Below, piece by piece: positions 1 to 8,270 of a stretch of DNA of 64,000 bases. The position numbers were made by a program, and so were the translations under genes. Positions within the stretch are counted from its first letter, which is position 1, and each line of letters starts with the position of its first letter. The DNA is from Bacillota bacterium. GTDB taxonomy: Bacteria; Bacillota; Clostridia; Saccharofermentanales; Saccharofermentanaceae. The stretch spans positions 1 to 64,000 of the forward strand of contig JAEWUD010000037.1 in NCBI GenBank assembly GCA_023397475.1. The letters are read 5' to 3'. The notes beneath the pieces are model-generated. The model had not been told where the DNA came from. It ran no database searches and saw only the letters and a list, made by a program, of their open reading frames with translations.

Positions 1-132
1 CTGGTAACAGGACTACAACACCCGGGGCTTTCGCCTTTCTGTTAGAATGTCATTGACAAGTATATCCGGCTATCCATGGACAGGCAACTCCGTCAGCACA
101 GAGATACAGTCCGTCGGCACAAGCACAAATAA

Positions 133-525
133 TTATATGCAGTCTTTCAAAATATTACATTTAATCTTTTTTGCTGCTATAAATACTGGCGATGTTTCGA
201 ATCCTTCAACAGCAATTTTGAAAATATAGTTTCCCATTTCAATTTGATAACGTGTATTCATTTCAAACTCTTCTTCCTGCGATACCAGCTGTATGAAAGG
301 CTTAGATGTATCTGTTCTCCAAAGAAATAAACTGGAAACAAAATGTGGTTGCCCAAACTCAATTTCGATAGAATACTCGTTGTAGCTCTGATCAATACTT
401 CCAGCCATCATGATTTGACTAGCATTCATTTGGCAGAATTCAAAATCCATCCAAAGACATTTGCTAAGATAATCATTAATTCTCGCTAACTCTATCTGTA
501 CTTCTTCTTTGTTCATCAGAAACAT
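133..525 (-). CDS. Small unrecognised protein in orphan immunity bank
   Basis: A protein of about 130 residues that I do not recognise by family. I chose the ATG at 525 over an upstream in-frame start at 552 because GGAGGGGAGC lies just ahead of it at normal spacing. The product is acidic, with no signal peptide and no membrane segment, and looks like a small alpha/beta cytosolic protein. It is the last gene of a minus-strand run of small AT-rich genes that follows RHS toxin cassettes and lies 47 bases after the stop of the CdiI-like gene. Position, size and composition suggest an orphan immunity protein. That role is inferred from context only. Confidence 0.6.
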   Translation of the reverse strand: MFLMNKEEVQIELARINDYLSKCLWMDFEFCQMNASQIMMAGSIDQSYNEYSIEIEFGQPHFVSSLFLWRTDTSKPFIQLVSQEEEFEMNTRYQIEMGNYIFKIAVEGFETSPVFIAAKKIKCNILKDCI

Positions 526-572
526 CGTAAAGCTCCCCTCCAGAAGCAACATTTCGATACTTCATGGAACCA

Positions 573-995
573 TCATCCATTTCCGGAAGAATCTAGAAGA
601 TCAGCAAGCCGATTGACCGCTTGTTGATTGTTCGAAGGCCCGGTCTCGTAGTCCCACTCGTATTCCTCCAGTCTCGTGCCAAGTTTCTCTATGAATTCCT
701 TGCCCTGGATACTCCTGCAAGCTATTGGGTGTCGGGTCAAATACTCAACAACAATCTCGAGAAGCTGCCCATCCCACATCTCCCCTTCAAAAGGTGACCG
801 CAGCAGGATCTCCCATGCGATCGGAAGTGCAATATCAGCATATAGATCTTGGCGAAGCATCGTGGATAAATCTCTCAGATTCAATTCCGACGGTCTTTTC
901 GCAAGAACACTTCGATGCCAAATTTCCAATCCATAATGGCTCTCCAACGCCTCGGGATCCATCTTCTTCATCTCCGCTAAGGTCGGCTCATTCAT
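573..995 (-). CDS. CdiI-like contact-dependent inhibition immunity protein
   Basis: A 140-residue cytosolic protein. The N-terminal half has the layout I associate with the CdiI family of contact-dependent growth-inhibition immunity proteins: a short leading helix, then a PSELNLRDLSTMLRQ segment, a hydrophobic LPIAWEIL helix and an acidic GEMWDGQLLEIV helix. Members bind and neutralise a cognate toxin tip in the cytoplasm. GGAGGAATTC precedes the ATG at 995. The start codon overlaps a TGA that would end an out-of-frame extension of the upstream gene, a sign of former translational coupling. No matching toxin lies directly upstream, so it appears to be an orphan immunity gene. The family call is by pattern memory and needs a profile search. 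Confidence 0.68.
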   Translation of the reverse strand: MNEPTLAEMKKMDPEALESHYGLEIWHRSVLAKRPSELNLRDLSTMLRQDLYADIALPIAWEILLRSPFEGEMWDGQLLEIVVEYLTRHPIACRSIQGKEFIEKLGTRLEEYEWDYETGPSNNQQAVNRLADLLDSSGNG

Positions 996-1079
996 TAGTG
1001 AATTCCTCCGTACCGAGAAAAATGTTATTGTAGCTTCGACTCCAATTCTCTCTGTCGAAAAGTTTCAGATAACATTTTC

Positions 1080-2054
1080 TTAGTTCAGTGATTTTCTCTT
1101 CCACTGTAGATACTCCTTTTCCAACTTCATCGCATAGGGATCTCCTACACACGAGGCTGCCGCAATGGCCTTGGAGTATAAATCTCCAAACCAGCTCCCC
1201 GGCGCCATTTTTTGCAAATATGGTTTCGCCCATTGCCATAATTCCATCGCTTCTGCCACATGTCCGGTAATAATTTCAAAGGTCTGTTCCAATACCCCTT
1301 GAAACAGACGCGATCTTTCCACTTCCGAAAAATCCGTGCTCTCCGTCATCTTCCTCCAATACAAACAGGCACTGTCGAAATCATTTGCGGCAATATAATA
1401 GTGAATCAGTTGTTTATATGCGGATACCATATCGAATATTTTCCCGTTTTGCACTGCACTCGCCAACAAATCCTTGTAAATCGATTCCTTCTCTCCGTCT
1501 TTTCCCAGAAAAGAAAGAAACTCACAAAGCATTTTCCTTTGTTGATCGGTCCAAACTATAATGCCTTGTCTCCATTCATCCACAAGTTCTTCCATCTCAT
1601 CTTTGAAATCCAGATCTCGCGCAAGGAAAATGAACTCTATCAAATCTAGCTCGTCAATGTCGCTGCTTATCTGTTCTTGGGGGTCATAGCCGGCGAAACA
1701 ATCAAAATTCGCATTCTTCACCTCCTCCAGTAATGTGCTGTATTTGCTCGAGTAGCCGTATCGGTTCATAATGGAGGTCAGAACCACCAAAGTGCGCCCG
1801 ATTCCTTGAAAAGAATTGGTTTGCCGATCCTTTACTTCTTCCCGAAATAATTGAACCACAGCCATTTCGTCTTCAATCTCTGCATATAGTAGATAATGTG
1901 ATAAACGCATACGGTTTCTGAAATTAGCATCTGAGATACCCCGTTTCTCATCCCAGTGCTCCATATACTTGACGGTCTCAATATTGCCGGCTTTCATTGC
2001 CTGATAAACACTATCTTGCTCCAACAATTTCTTTTTCAACATCTCGTAATACAT
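1080..2054 (-). CDS. Helical-repeat (TPR-like) protein, probable immunity protein, possibly frameshifted at its 3' end
   Basis: A 324-residue protein made of consecutive amphipathic helix pairs, which suggests a TPR-like or other alpha-solenoid fold. There is no signal peptide or membrane segment. AGGGGAATCGT precedes the ATG at 2054. I cannot assign a family. Its place in a run of small immunity-like genes suggests protein binding, perhaps toxin neutralisation (inference). The end is odd: the frame stops at TAA (1080), yet a neighbouring frame continues for about 35 protein-like residues (KITELRKCYLKLFDREN and on) to a TGA overlapping the start of the next gene. The natural C-terminus may have been lost to a small indel near 1080-1100. 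Confidence 0.6.
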   Translation of the reverse strand: MYYEMLKKKLLEQDSVYQAMKAGNIETVKYMEHWDEKRGISDANFRNRMRLSHYLLYAEIEDEMAVVQLFREEVKDRQTNSFQGIGRTLVVLTSIMNRYGYSSKYSTLLEEVKNANFDCFAGYDPQEQISSDIDELDLIEFIFLARDLDFKDEMEELVDEWRQGIIVWTDQQRKMLCEFLSFLGKDGEKESIYKDLLASAVQNGKIFDMVSAYKQLIHYYIAANDFDSACLYWRKMTESTDFSEVERSRLFQGVLEQTFEIITGHVAEAMELWQWAKPYLQKMAPGSWFGDLYSKAIAAASCVGDPYAMKLEKEYLQWKRKSLN

Positions 2055-2139
2055 ACGATTCCCCTTGTCTGATTACTCGCAGTGAATCTCAAGAGAGAGT
2101 GGAGTAACTGGTCCATTTCATTATAGATTGTTCTATCAA

Positions 2140-2814
2140 TTACTCTCCCAGACCAAACAAATTATTACTTCTCACGAGCATGATGCCAATATCCAATATT
2201 GGAACAATTTGAAGCTTGAAATTACATGCATGAATGTCAACTCGTGACAGCAGCTCAGAGGAGAGATATGTAAGGTCTCCACCCAAGATCTCTTTGACAT
2301 TTAATAGTTCTGGAGATGCCGGTAATCCCATAATTTCCGTCGCCCATATCCCATAGTAAGGTCTCGTTTCCAGCACAATAGATTTAAATAGTTTTATAAA
2401 TATTTCACTTATTTCTCTCTGGCTTTGATTGTCATAATCATCATATGCATCTTGACGGTCAAGAAAAAGCCTCAACTCCCTCCATGAACCCTCTCCCTCG
2501 AAAAGGTCCACCCCAAGTGGAACAACTCTATCTTTTATTCTTAAACCAAATATAATGTTCGGTGAGTAGTGTTTTGACAACACACAAATAATCTCTTCCA
2601 TATCCGTTGGATTACTAAATGTCTTGTCGTTCTCTTCAGATATTGTTCTCGAGTCGCCATAATTCCAGATCGGTCCATCCATCCAATAGGTATATTCGCC
2701 TTGGACTTCTTTGTTATATGTAGCGCCACACGCAAACAATGCATGAATTGTTTGCGCTAATATGTTGTAATTGCTTTCATTCACGAGAAAAGAAAATTCG
2801 AAATTAGCTCCCAT
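2140..2814 (-). CDS. Unrecognised protein, probable orphan immunity protein
   Basis: A 224-residue soluble protein, rich in aromatic and acidic residues. AGGAGATACTC lies ahead of the ATG at 2814. I do not recognise a family. The N-terminus (a strand, then a helix NYNILAQTIHALFACG) and the C-terminal beta-rich segment suggest a two-layer alpha/beta fold. It is AT-rich compared with the core genome to the right and is flanked on both sides by small immunity-type genes. Immunity function is inferred from context alone. Confidence 0.55.
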   Translation of the reverse strand: MGANFEFSFLVNESNYNILAQTIHALFACGATYNKEVQGEYTYWMDGPIWNYGDSRTISEENDKTFSNPTDMEEIICVLSKHYSPNIIFGLRIKDRVVPLGVDLFEGEGSWRELRLFLDRQDAYDDYDNQSQREISEIFIKLFKSIVLETRPYYGIWATEIMGLPASPELLNVKEILGGDLTYLSSELLSRVDIHACNFKLQIVPILDIGIMLVRSNNLFGLGE

Positions 2815-2839
2815 GAGTATCTCCTAAGCTTCTGGTAAA

Positions 2840-3121
2840 CTACCCTCTTGTTCCCCACAAAACAAACTTATTCCATATATCTCCATCGAAAACGGATTCT
2901 GTGTTCAAACCATAATGAATAACAATCTCTTCCCACTCGGAGTAAATAAAGTCATCCGGGTACTTTCTTGCACGGATAAGTTCAATCAGCAATCCTTCGA
3001 GAGCCATTTCATATTCACCGTGTTCATAGTAATGTTTTACTTCATTCAGTTCATCATTTTGCAGAATACTGTCTGAATGTGAAATTAGTCCCCTGAGCGT
3101 TTCTTCATAATTTTGATTCAT
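2840..3121 (-). CDS. MafI-like small immunity protein (tentative)
   Basis: A 93-residue, all-helical acidic protein. Its size and an EYEMALEGLLIELIRARKYP segment resemble small helical immunity proteins of the MafI type, in which a YxxHGEYxxALE-like helix is typical; here YYEHGEYEMALEGLL is visible near residues 31-45. The ATG at 3121 is preceded by GAGAGGCG at good spacing. The stop lies 25 bases from the start of the next minus-strand gene. MafI proteins protect against secreted MafB-type polymorphic toxins. No such toxin is adjacent here. The family call is tentative; an immunity role is likelier from the neighbourhood. Confidence 0.5.
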   Translation of the reverse strand: MNQNYEETLRGLISHSDSILQNDELNEVKHYYEHGEYEMALEGLLIELIRARKYPDDFIYSEWEEIVIHYGLNTESVFDGDIWNKFVLWGTRG

Positions 3122-3212
3122 ATATACGCCTCTCTGCTCGACGATTTACTGCGCTCTCGGGCTCGGTGTGATTCCCATATTTACTTGCACTTTATGTTTC
3201 GTTTATCATTTC

Positions 3213-3935
3213 CTAATCAATTTTCTCTATTGCTTTAATCATGTCGACTAACTGATCCAGTTGTTCTTTTCGCTCGACCATCTTGCGCAATGATTCAGAT
3301 TGCGGTTCAGCCTTTATTACCATCGTCTCAAACGCGCGTCCCGCATTCAGAAGATCAAAATCAATTTTCTTTCCCTTTAGGTATGATGAAACTAATCCGC
3401 TGATATGAGCATCTAGCAAAACCAATTCAGCATAAATTTCGTATACCTCATCCTCCATCGGTGCGTCCGGCAAAGCAGTTTGTGTGTGCTTTTTGTACGC
3501 TTCCTCAAGAGCTAACAAATCCATTCCCTGATGACCCCAATTTGTGATGTGCTCCGCCAATTTCGGAATGTCTCCAATGGCTTCATCACAGATCTTTTTA
3601 TACTGCTCGTCGGCAAAGATGTCTTTTTCGGCTATATGAACATCTTTTTCCAATTGATCCCTTTCTATGTCGAAAAGAATCCTCGGAGCAATTACATGAT
3701 TTTCCTTTCTGGAAAATGCATATCGATAAAGTGTCCAATTCAATAAGCCGGAAAACTTCTCAATGCACTCTTTCAGTTCATCGTACTTCTTACTGTCTTC
3801 TAGTCGAAAATACAGCCTCGGGATCATATTGTACTTATTATCTTCGTAGTACATGGAAAGCTTGGCCCATTCTATCGGATATCTTTCATTAATTCTTTGG
3901 GCGACAATTGTCGAAGAATTCTCAATAATATTCAT
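3213..3935 (-). CDS. Unrecognised soluble protein in immunity bank
   Basis: A 240-residue protein with an N-terminal alpha/beta part (ERYPIEWAKLSMYYEDNKY) and a long helical C-terminal half ending in a charged, coiled-coil-like segment (SLRKMVERKEQLDQLVDMIK). There is no signal peptide or membrane segment. AAAAAGGACTC lies ahead of the ATG at 3935. I cannot name a family. It is AT-rich, sits between other small immunity-like genes, and is most simply read as another accessory or immunity protein of the RHS locus, which is an inference. Confidence 0.55.
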   Translation of the reverse strand: MNIIENSSTIVAQRINERYPIEWAKLSMYYEDNKYNMIPRLYFRLEDSKKYDELKECIEKFSGLLNWTLYRYAFSRKENHVIAPRILFDIERDQLEKDVHIAEKDIFADEQYKKICDEAIGDIPKLAEHITNWGHQGMDLLALEEAYKKHTQTALPDAPMEDEVYEIYAELVLLDAHISGLVSSYLKGKKIDFDLLNAGRAFETMVIKAEPQSESLRKMVERKEQLDQLVDMIKAIEKID

Positions 3936-3962
3936 TGCGAGTCCTTTTTGAGTTTGTATTCT

Positions 3963-4217
3963 TTACTCATATATTTTCCCAACAAAGAGAAGAGTGGCAA
4001 TGAAATTCCAATTAATATCATTCGGGATATCTTGTTTTGTATTCATATAATATCCCCCCATATCCTGGACCCATGCCTGGATCGATTCCAGATATGAAAT
4101 CACCGGCCTATAATTGTCTCCCCATTCTCCTGGGTTTTCTTTGAAATCACTCATTAAGATATTAACGAATTCTACGAAATCTTCTTTTGATTCTACTTTA
4201 TTCAAGGCTTCGTACAT
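3963..4217 (-). CDS. DUF7660-like small protein, probable immunity protein
   Basis: An 84-residue protein starting MYEALNKVESKEDFVEFV. The pattern (an ESKEDFxxFVxxL helix, a short NPGEW turn, YLESIQAWV, then a C-terminal helix ending in KIYE) matches the small DUF7660 family as I remember it. Members often sit beside polymorphic-toxin genes. I chose the ATG at 4217 rather than in-frame ATGs at 4232 and 4229 because GGAGGG lies six bases upstream of it. The gene begins 19 bases after the stop of the 399-residue gene, so the two are probably co-transcribed. Confidence 0.62.
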   Translation of the reverse strand: MYEALNKVESKEDFVEFVNILMSDFKENPGEWGDNYRPVISYLESIQAWVQDMGGYYMNTKQDIPNDINWNFIATLLFVGKIYE

Positions 4218-4236
4218 ATTGCCCTCCATCATGAGA

Positions 4237-5418
4237 TTAACCTTTTAATGAGTCCAAATACTGTTCCACCGACTGGACAACTCGCTTCCCGAAGTCGGTT
4301 TCCTGGACTGTCGGATCTGTCGGGACGCATTTTTCAGCCAATCTCCTCTCGTTCTCTTTGTCCATCCATGGTAGATCTAACACAGCAAACTGATACCCTT
4401 TTTCAAAGTTTTTATTATAGCGAGTTAACCAAATACGTCTAAGATAATCCCTAACATTTCTTAAAACAATTGGGACAAGAACATCGCAAATAGCTCTAGG
4501 CCACGAAGGGTTTTGGGAGCTGATTCTTTGATTTAGCGTCTCCGGAGTTTCGTCAACGAGGAATTCCGCCAGAGTGGCATTTAACATTTCGTTGGTTATT
4601 CCACACGGCAGGGAAAATGTAGAATCAATATATTCTGTATAATGTTCTGGAAATGGTTCTATACCACTTTTTCTGAAGAATCGCGGTTCGGTTACCCCAA
4701 CTCGAGGCGTTCGCCCTAAGTATTTCATGTTCGCACGGATCGTTTCTTCGTTATGGACGCTTACGGTATCACATAAATAAAGAGAGTATGGGTGAGAAAT
4801 ATCTCCTTCGAAAAATTTCCGATACGGGATATGAGAAAGTTCTTCGATCGTATATTGCTTAGGAGACCACACGTCGATAAGTGCAAAATCAGCCGTTGAC
4901 AGATAATCCAGTTCGGGAACCAGTTTCGTGACTGGCTTTTTACTGATTTGCACTACCTCAATGTACGAGATGTTCCCGTTATCATGCGTGTATGAATAAA
5001 CCTCCCCAATAGTAAACCCCGTCTTGGTTCGGTAGTAAGGCGGGCATTTGGCTACTTTTCGAGGTGGATTGACCTCGTGAAGAAGTTTATCCTTCAACTG
5101 CTCCAGAACAGCTTTGCGCTTCTTGTAAGTGGTGGGATCACTCTCTTTCCAGACCTCCAAATAGGACGCATCGTCGATACATTGAAGGGCCTTTTCTTTC
5201 ACTTCGTCCTTCAGAATGCCGTTCTGCCATTGGTACAGGGCGACGGAAAGCCAGAAAATATCTTCGTCATCGGAGCCTTTAAAGTCCGGATAGAAGAAGT
5301 CATAGATCAGCTGCCACGCTTTCTCCGGCTCCATCTTGTAGCCCAAGAGGATGCGGTACTCCGCATAGATGTCCGCCGCGCCGTCATCGTCAAATATTCG
5401 TGTTCCCCAGGTTCCCAT
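4237..5418 (-). CDS. DUF4259-type N-terminus fused to a GEVYSY (Imm26-like) domain; probable immunity protein
   Basis: A 393-residue protein. The N-terminus (MGTWGTRIFDDDGAADIYAE) is the hallmark of the DUF4259 group, here followed by helices to about residue 120. The middle, from about residue 130, contains GFTIGEVYSYTHDNG, the same motif that opens the LRR gene at 13578-15041 and resembles Imm26 domains, which begin with a GDVFxxP-like strand. The ATG at 5418 has GGAG five bases upstream and fits the conserved MGTWGT start better than the ATG at 5436. Upstream is a roughly 94-bp leader that is duplicated at 16692-16787. Probable immunity protein whose cognate tip has been lost. Confidence 0.6.
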   Translation of the reverse strand: MGTWGTRIFDDDGAADIYAEYRILLGYKMEPEKAWQLIYDFFYPDFKGSDDEDIFWLSVALYQWQNGILKDEVKEKALQCIDDASYLEVWKESDPTTYKKRKAVLEQLKDKLLHEVNPPRKVAKCPPYYRTKTGFTIGEVYSYTHDNGNISYIEVVQISKKPVTKLVPELDYLSTADFALIDVWSPKQYTIEELSHIPYRKFFEGDISHPYSLYLCDTVSVHNEETIRANMKYLGRTPRVGVTEPRFFRKSGIEPFPEHYTEYIDSTFSLPCGITNEMLNATLAEFLVDETPETLNQRISSQNPSWPRAICDVLVPIVLRNVRDYLRRIWLTRYNKNFEKGYQFAVLDLPWMDKENERRLAEKCVPTDPTVQETDFGKRVVQSVEQYLDSLKG

Positions 5419-5431
5419 AAGACTCCATGTA

Positions 5432-5525
5432 ATCATCGAGATGCAATAGCCATTAGTTTATAATATATATAACAGTTATCCAAGTACATGGTTTGATTGG
5501 TTCACCAGCTTCGAGTATCATCGAT
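5432..5525 (-). repeat. Duplicated leader, copy 1
   Basis: This non-coding segment reads into the DUF4259-like gene at 5418. It is clearly similar to 16692-16787: both contain ATCATCGAGAT, TAACAGTTATCCA and TTCACCAG in the same order and spacing. It probably represents a shared promoter/leader of immunity genes that was copied within the locus. Confidence 0.7.
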
Positions 5526-5585
5526 AACCTGACGAACTTCATCTATAGTGTTCGAAAATGTAGTTCAAATGCTACTAAAGAAGTA

Positions 5586-5882
5586 CTATAGGCGATTTAG
5601 TCCATTCCCCTGCAACAATCTCAACTTATCATCAAGAGAATACTCGCATTGCCCTATAAGGCAATTAAGCAAATACTTGAGTTCTTCATCACTAATGTTC
5701 TCCTCAAGAATATGCTTCAGAGCAAAGTAGCTATCAGAGATCAGCAACTCATCCACTACGTATATCTCCTCACAAACAATGCTATGAACAAGATCCTCAA
5801 ATACCTGTTCTTTTGTCAGTTTCTTGCTCAAATATTTGACAATAATCCCTATTAATTTTTCTTTAATTTCGGATTTATTCAT
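5586..5882 (-). CDS. Putative immunity protein for RHS tip A
   Basis: A 98-residue, mostly helical acidic protein starting MNKSEIKEKLIGIIVKYL. I chose the ATG at 5882 over one at 5894 because GGGTGA precedes it at usable spacing. It begins 14 bases after the stop of RHS cassette A, the position a cognate immunity gene normally takes. I recognise no family. There is no signal peptide or membrane span, so it would act in the cytoplasm against a soluble toxin. This fits tip A, which ends in a folded, charged domain. Binding specificity is inferred from gene order. Confidence 0.65.
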   Translation of the reverse strand: MNKSEIKEKLIGIIVKYLSKKLTKEQVFEDLVHSIVCEEIYVVDELLISDSYFALKHILEENISDEELKYLLNCLIGQCEYSLDDKLRLLQGNGLNRL

Positions 5883-5896
5883 AATTTCACCCACTC

Positions 5897-8188
5897 TTAC
5901 AACTTATTAATTATTTGACCAGACGCGATTCTTACTGCATCAAAATCTCTATGTAAAATATTACCCGCAGCATCAGTTACTTCATGAATAACAAATCGTA
6001 CTCCACTAGAATCCGAATAACTGTAAACGGTAGAGAAACCACCCTCTGTAGATGTTCTGGTTGATAATGCTTTCTTTGCGAAATCAGAAAAATTTATCCC
6101 TCTTGCCTCAATTATTCCAATCTTATCAATAACATCTTTGGGAGCATAATACTGTCCATCGATCTTAAGTATATCACTAACATAATCGGCAGTTGTTTTA
6201 AAACCTGCTACACTTGTTTCTCCACTCTTACTTGTCAACGAATTAGAAGAGCCACCATTCACCGGCCCGAAAAGCCAAGCAAATATCGCTTCCAAAGCAA
6301 AGGTGGCACTTCCTGTATAGCTCAACTCTGATACAATCCGCAACGCCTCTGCCACTTCCGGATTTCCCAACAGTTCTAGTGTATTCGCTACGTCTCCTGC
6401 GATCAATCCCACGATCGCCAGAATAATCGAACACATCACCATTTCAAGTATGGTAAGTGCGAAGATGGAAATCGCGGCGACGCATACCATGGCTACAAGT
6501 CCGTGCGCAAATGAGCGCAGAAATGTCAGTCCCGCCCCGCCTAGATACTCGCCATAATCGAACTCCTCCCCCGTTCCGTATCCATGTTGACTGAAGTAAT
6601 CATTCGCGAAAATTTCTGTTGCGATAAATGCATTAATTTCAGAAGCAAGACATATGCTCAGTTCTGTCTCAAGAAGCGTAAAATACCCACTCGGATCACT
6701 GTACATCACCGGATTCGCGTTCGCGAAAAGGTACTTATGCAGCGACATCGGGTCACTGGTCGAGCCCTGGTAGGCGTCCATGGTCGTGAACGTTCCGGTC
6801 GCCGGATTCATGTAACGGGCGCGCAGGTAGTAGAGCCCGGTGGCGGAGTCGTACTGCTCTCCCTGGAAGAGGAAAGAGTTGCCGCTGGTTCCGGTTTGGA
6901 AAATAAGACTTCCGAAGGCATCAAAGGTGTAGGTGTCGGAGACGTCGCCCGAGGCGTCGGTCAGAAGGCGTACGGAACCGTTGGGATCGTACTGGTAGTA
7001 GCGGATCTCACCGCTTGTCTCGCGGCTGATCAGCTCGGTGCCGCGGGTGTAATAGGCTGTGACGTTTTCGTCCGCGTCATACTCCGCGAGGACGTAGGAC
7101 AGCGAACCGTTGGGATCGATCAGGTAACGGGTCTCTATGCCGTCGGTGTTTTTCGCGATGCGGATGCCGTTGCCGTTGTACGAATAGGTCTCGAGGGTCG
7201 TTTGGCCGAGGGATTGGACGACGGCGCCGGACATACGGCCGAGGTCATTGTAGTGGTACGTGACCGCGCGGGCGGCCTCCTGGACGGCGATCTGGTTGCC
7301 GTCCGCGTCATAGGTGTAGGTCGCGTCGGAGGAGGCGGTCAGCTGGTTCAGTTCGTTGTAGGTGTAGGTGGTGGTACCGGAGGTCGTCTCTTTGGAGAGG
7401 CGGTTGCTCATCGCATCGTAGGTGTAGGTCGTGGAGCTCGACACGCCGTTCGCGGAGACGGTCTCCCGGGTCAGGCGGTAAAGGGTGTCGTAGGTGTAGT
7501 TGACCGTGCGGTTCTTCTCGACGATTTGCAGGCGCTCGCCGGCGGCTCCGAGGGTGATCTCGTAGTTTTCGAGGATGGTGCCGTTGGTGTCCTTGATTGT
7601 TTGGGAGATCAGGTGGTTGCAGCTGTCGTAGGTATAGAGGGTCGTGACGCCGTTCGCGTAGGTCATGCTCGAACGATTGCCGTTCGCGTCGTAGGTGTAG
7701 CGGGTCTCTGCGCCGTCCTTGTCGGTGACGGTGGCGATGCGATGGAGGGCGTCGTAGGTATAGCGGGTCTCGCCGAACGGGGTTTGTAGGGAGATCAGGA
7801 GGTTGGAGGAATCGTAGGTATAGGCGACGTATGTGCCGTCCGGATAGGAGACACGGGCGAGGCCGTTCATCGCGCCGTAGGCGTATTCCGTGACGCCCTG
7901 CTCGTCGGTCATCGTCAGGAGGCGGCCGTCCTGGGTATAGGTGTAGGAAACGACGGTCGATCCGGTCGTCTTGGATGTCAGGCGACCATTCGCGTCGTAC
8001 GCGTAGGTGGTCGTGATTCCGCCGAAGCTTGTTGAGGAGAGGACTTTGCCGGTAGCATCGTAGGTCACAGATGCTTCGGCGCCCAGGGCGTTGGTGGTCT
8101 TGACGAGACGGCCGACAGAGTCGTACGCGTAGGAGGTTGTGTTCCCGTTCGCGTCGATTAAAGGTATCAACAGTGAACAAACATGCAC
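5897..8188 (-). CDS. RHS cassette A: 5'-truncated YD-repeat core with unknown C-terminal toxin tip
   Basis: A 763-residue open frame. Residues 1-9 (MHVCSLLIP) are unrelated to RHS; from residue 10 (LIDANGNTTSYAYDS) it is the end of a YD-repeat shell. The RHS-associated core (ARYMNPATGTF ... FANANPVMYSDPSGY) ends near residue 502. A hydrophobic Gly/Ala-rich stretch follows (about 555-640), then a charged C-terminal domain of about 110 residues (VIDKIGIIEARG ... RDFDAVRIASG) that I cannot identify. No signal peptide and no clear ribosome site precede the ATG at 8188, so secretion from this frame is unlikely. A weak promoter-like pair (TTGCAA 8221-8226, TATAAA on the minus strand at 8197-8202) lies upstream. 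The immunity gene follows 14 bases downstream. It is the only cassette with an intact ATG-started frame spanning its whole YD part. Confidence 0.8.
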   Translation of the reverse strand: MHVCSLLIPLIDANGNTTSYAYDSVGRLVKTTNALGAEASVTYDATGKVLSSTSFGGITTTYAYDANGRLTSKTTGSTVVSYTYTQDGRLLTMTDEQGVTEYAYGAMNGLARVSYPDGTYVAYTYDSSNLLISLQTPFGETRYTYDALHRIATVTDKDGAETRYTYDANGNRSSMTYANGVTTLYTYDSCNHLISQTIKDTNGTILENYEITLGAAGERLQIVEKNRTVNYTYDTLYRLTRETVSANGVSSSTTYTYDAMSNRLSKETTSGTTTYTYNELNQLTASSDATYTYDADGNQIAVQEAARAVTYHYNDLGRMSGAVVQSLGQTTLETYSYNGNGIRIAKNTDGIETRYLIDPNGSLSYVLAEYDADENVTAYYTRGTELISRETSGEIRYYQYDPNGSVRLLTDASGDVSDTYTFDAFGSLIFQTGTSGNSFLFQGEQYDSATGLYYLRARYMNPATGTFTTMDAYQGSTSDPMSLHKYLFANANPVMYSDPSGYFTLLETELSICLASEINAFIATEIFANDYFSQHGYGTGEEFDYGEYLGGAGLTFLRSFAHGLVAMVCVAAISIFALTILEMVMCSIILAIVGLIAGDVANTLELLGNPEVAEALRIVSELSYTGSATFALEAIFAWLFGPVNGGSSNSLTSKSGETSVAGFKTTADYVSDILKIDGQYYAPKDVIDKIGIIEARGINFSDFAKKALSTRTSTEGGFSTVYSYSDSSGVRFVIHEVTDAAGNILHRDFDAVRIASGQIINKL
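6683..8160 (-). repeat. RHS core direct repeat, copy A
   Basis: This near-identical YD-core segment recurs at 9377-10808 (B), 12031-13541 (C) and, shorter, 15831-16640 (D). The left end in all copies is the SDPSGY junction after which the tips diverge completely. The right ends differ: here homology stops at the codons for DANG, replaced by unrelated AT-rich DNA. Confidence 0.85.
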
Positions 8189-8270
8189 AATTCTTATTTA
8201 TAGAAGTTTATAGAATTATCTTGCAATGTGTGACACACTTATCCTTGGCTAATCTCACTACATTTTCTTT

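Noticed and set aside
47..229. 60-residue plus-strand frame at the left edge
   Set aside because: It overlaps the 3' end of a supported minus-strand gene and has no ribosome site or recognisable features.
6584..7789. Long plus-strand open frame (about 400 residues) antisense to RHS cassette A, with similar ones at 9431-9727, 10220-10825, 12085-13137 and 15795-16331
   Set aside because: They lie exactly opposite the YD repeats, recur in every cassette, and have a Gly/Val-rich low-complexity composition (VVGVGRV patterns) produced by the codons of the repeat on the other strand. No ribosome sites.
7308..8180. Arg/His-rich minus-strand frame overlapping cassette A in another frame
   Set aside because: A shadow of the YD repeats; composition is not protein-like.
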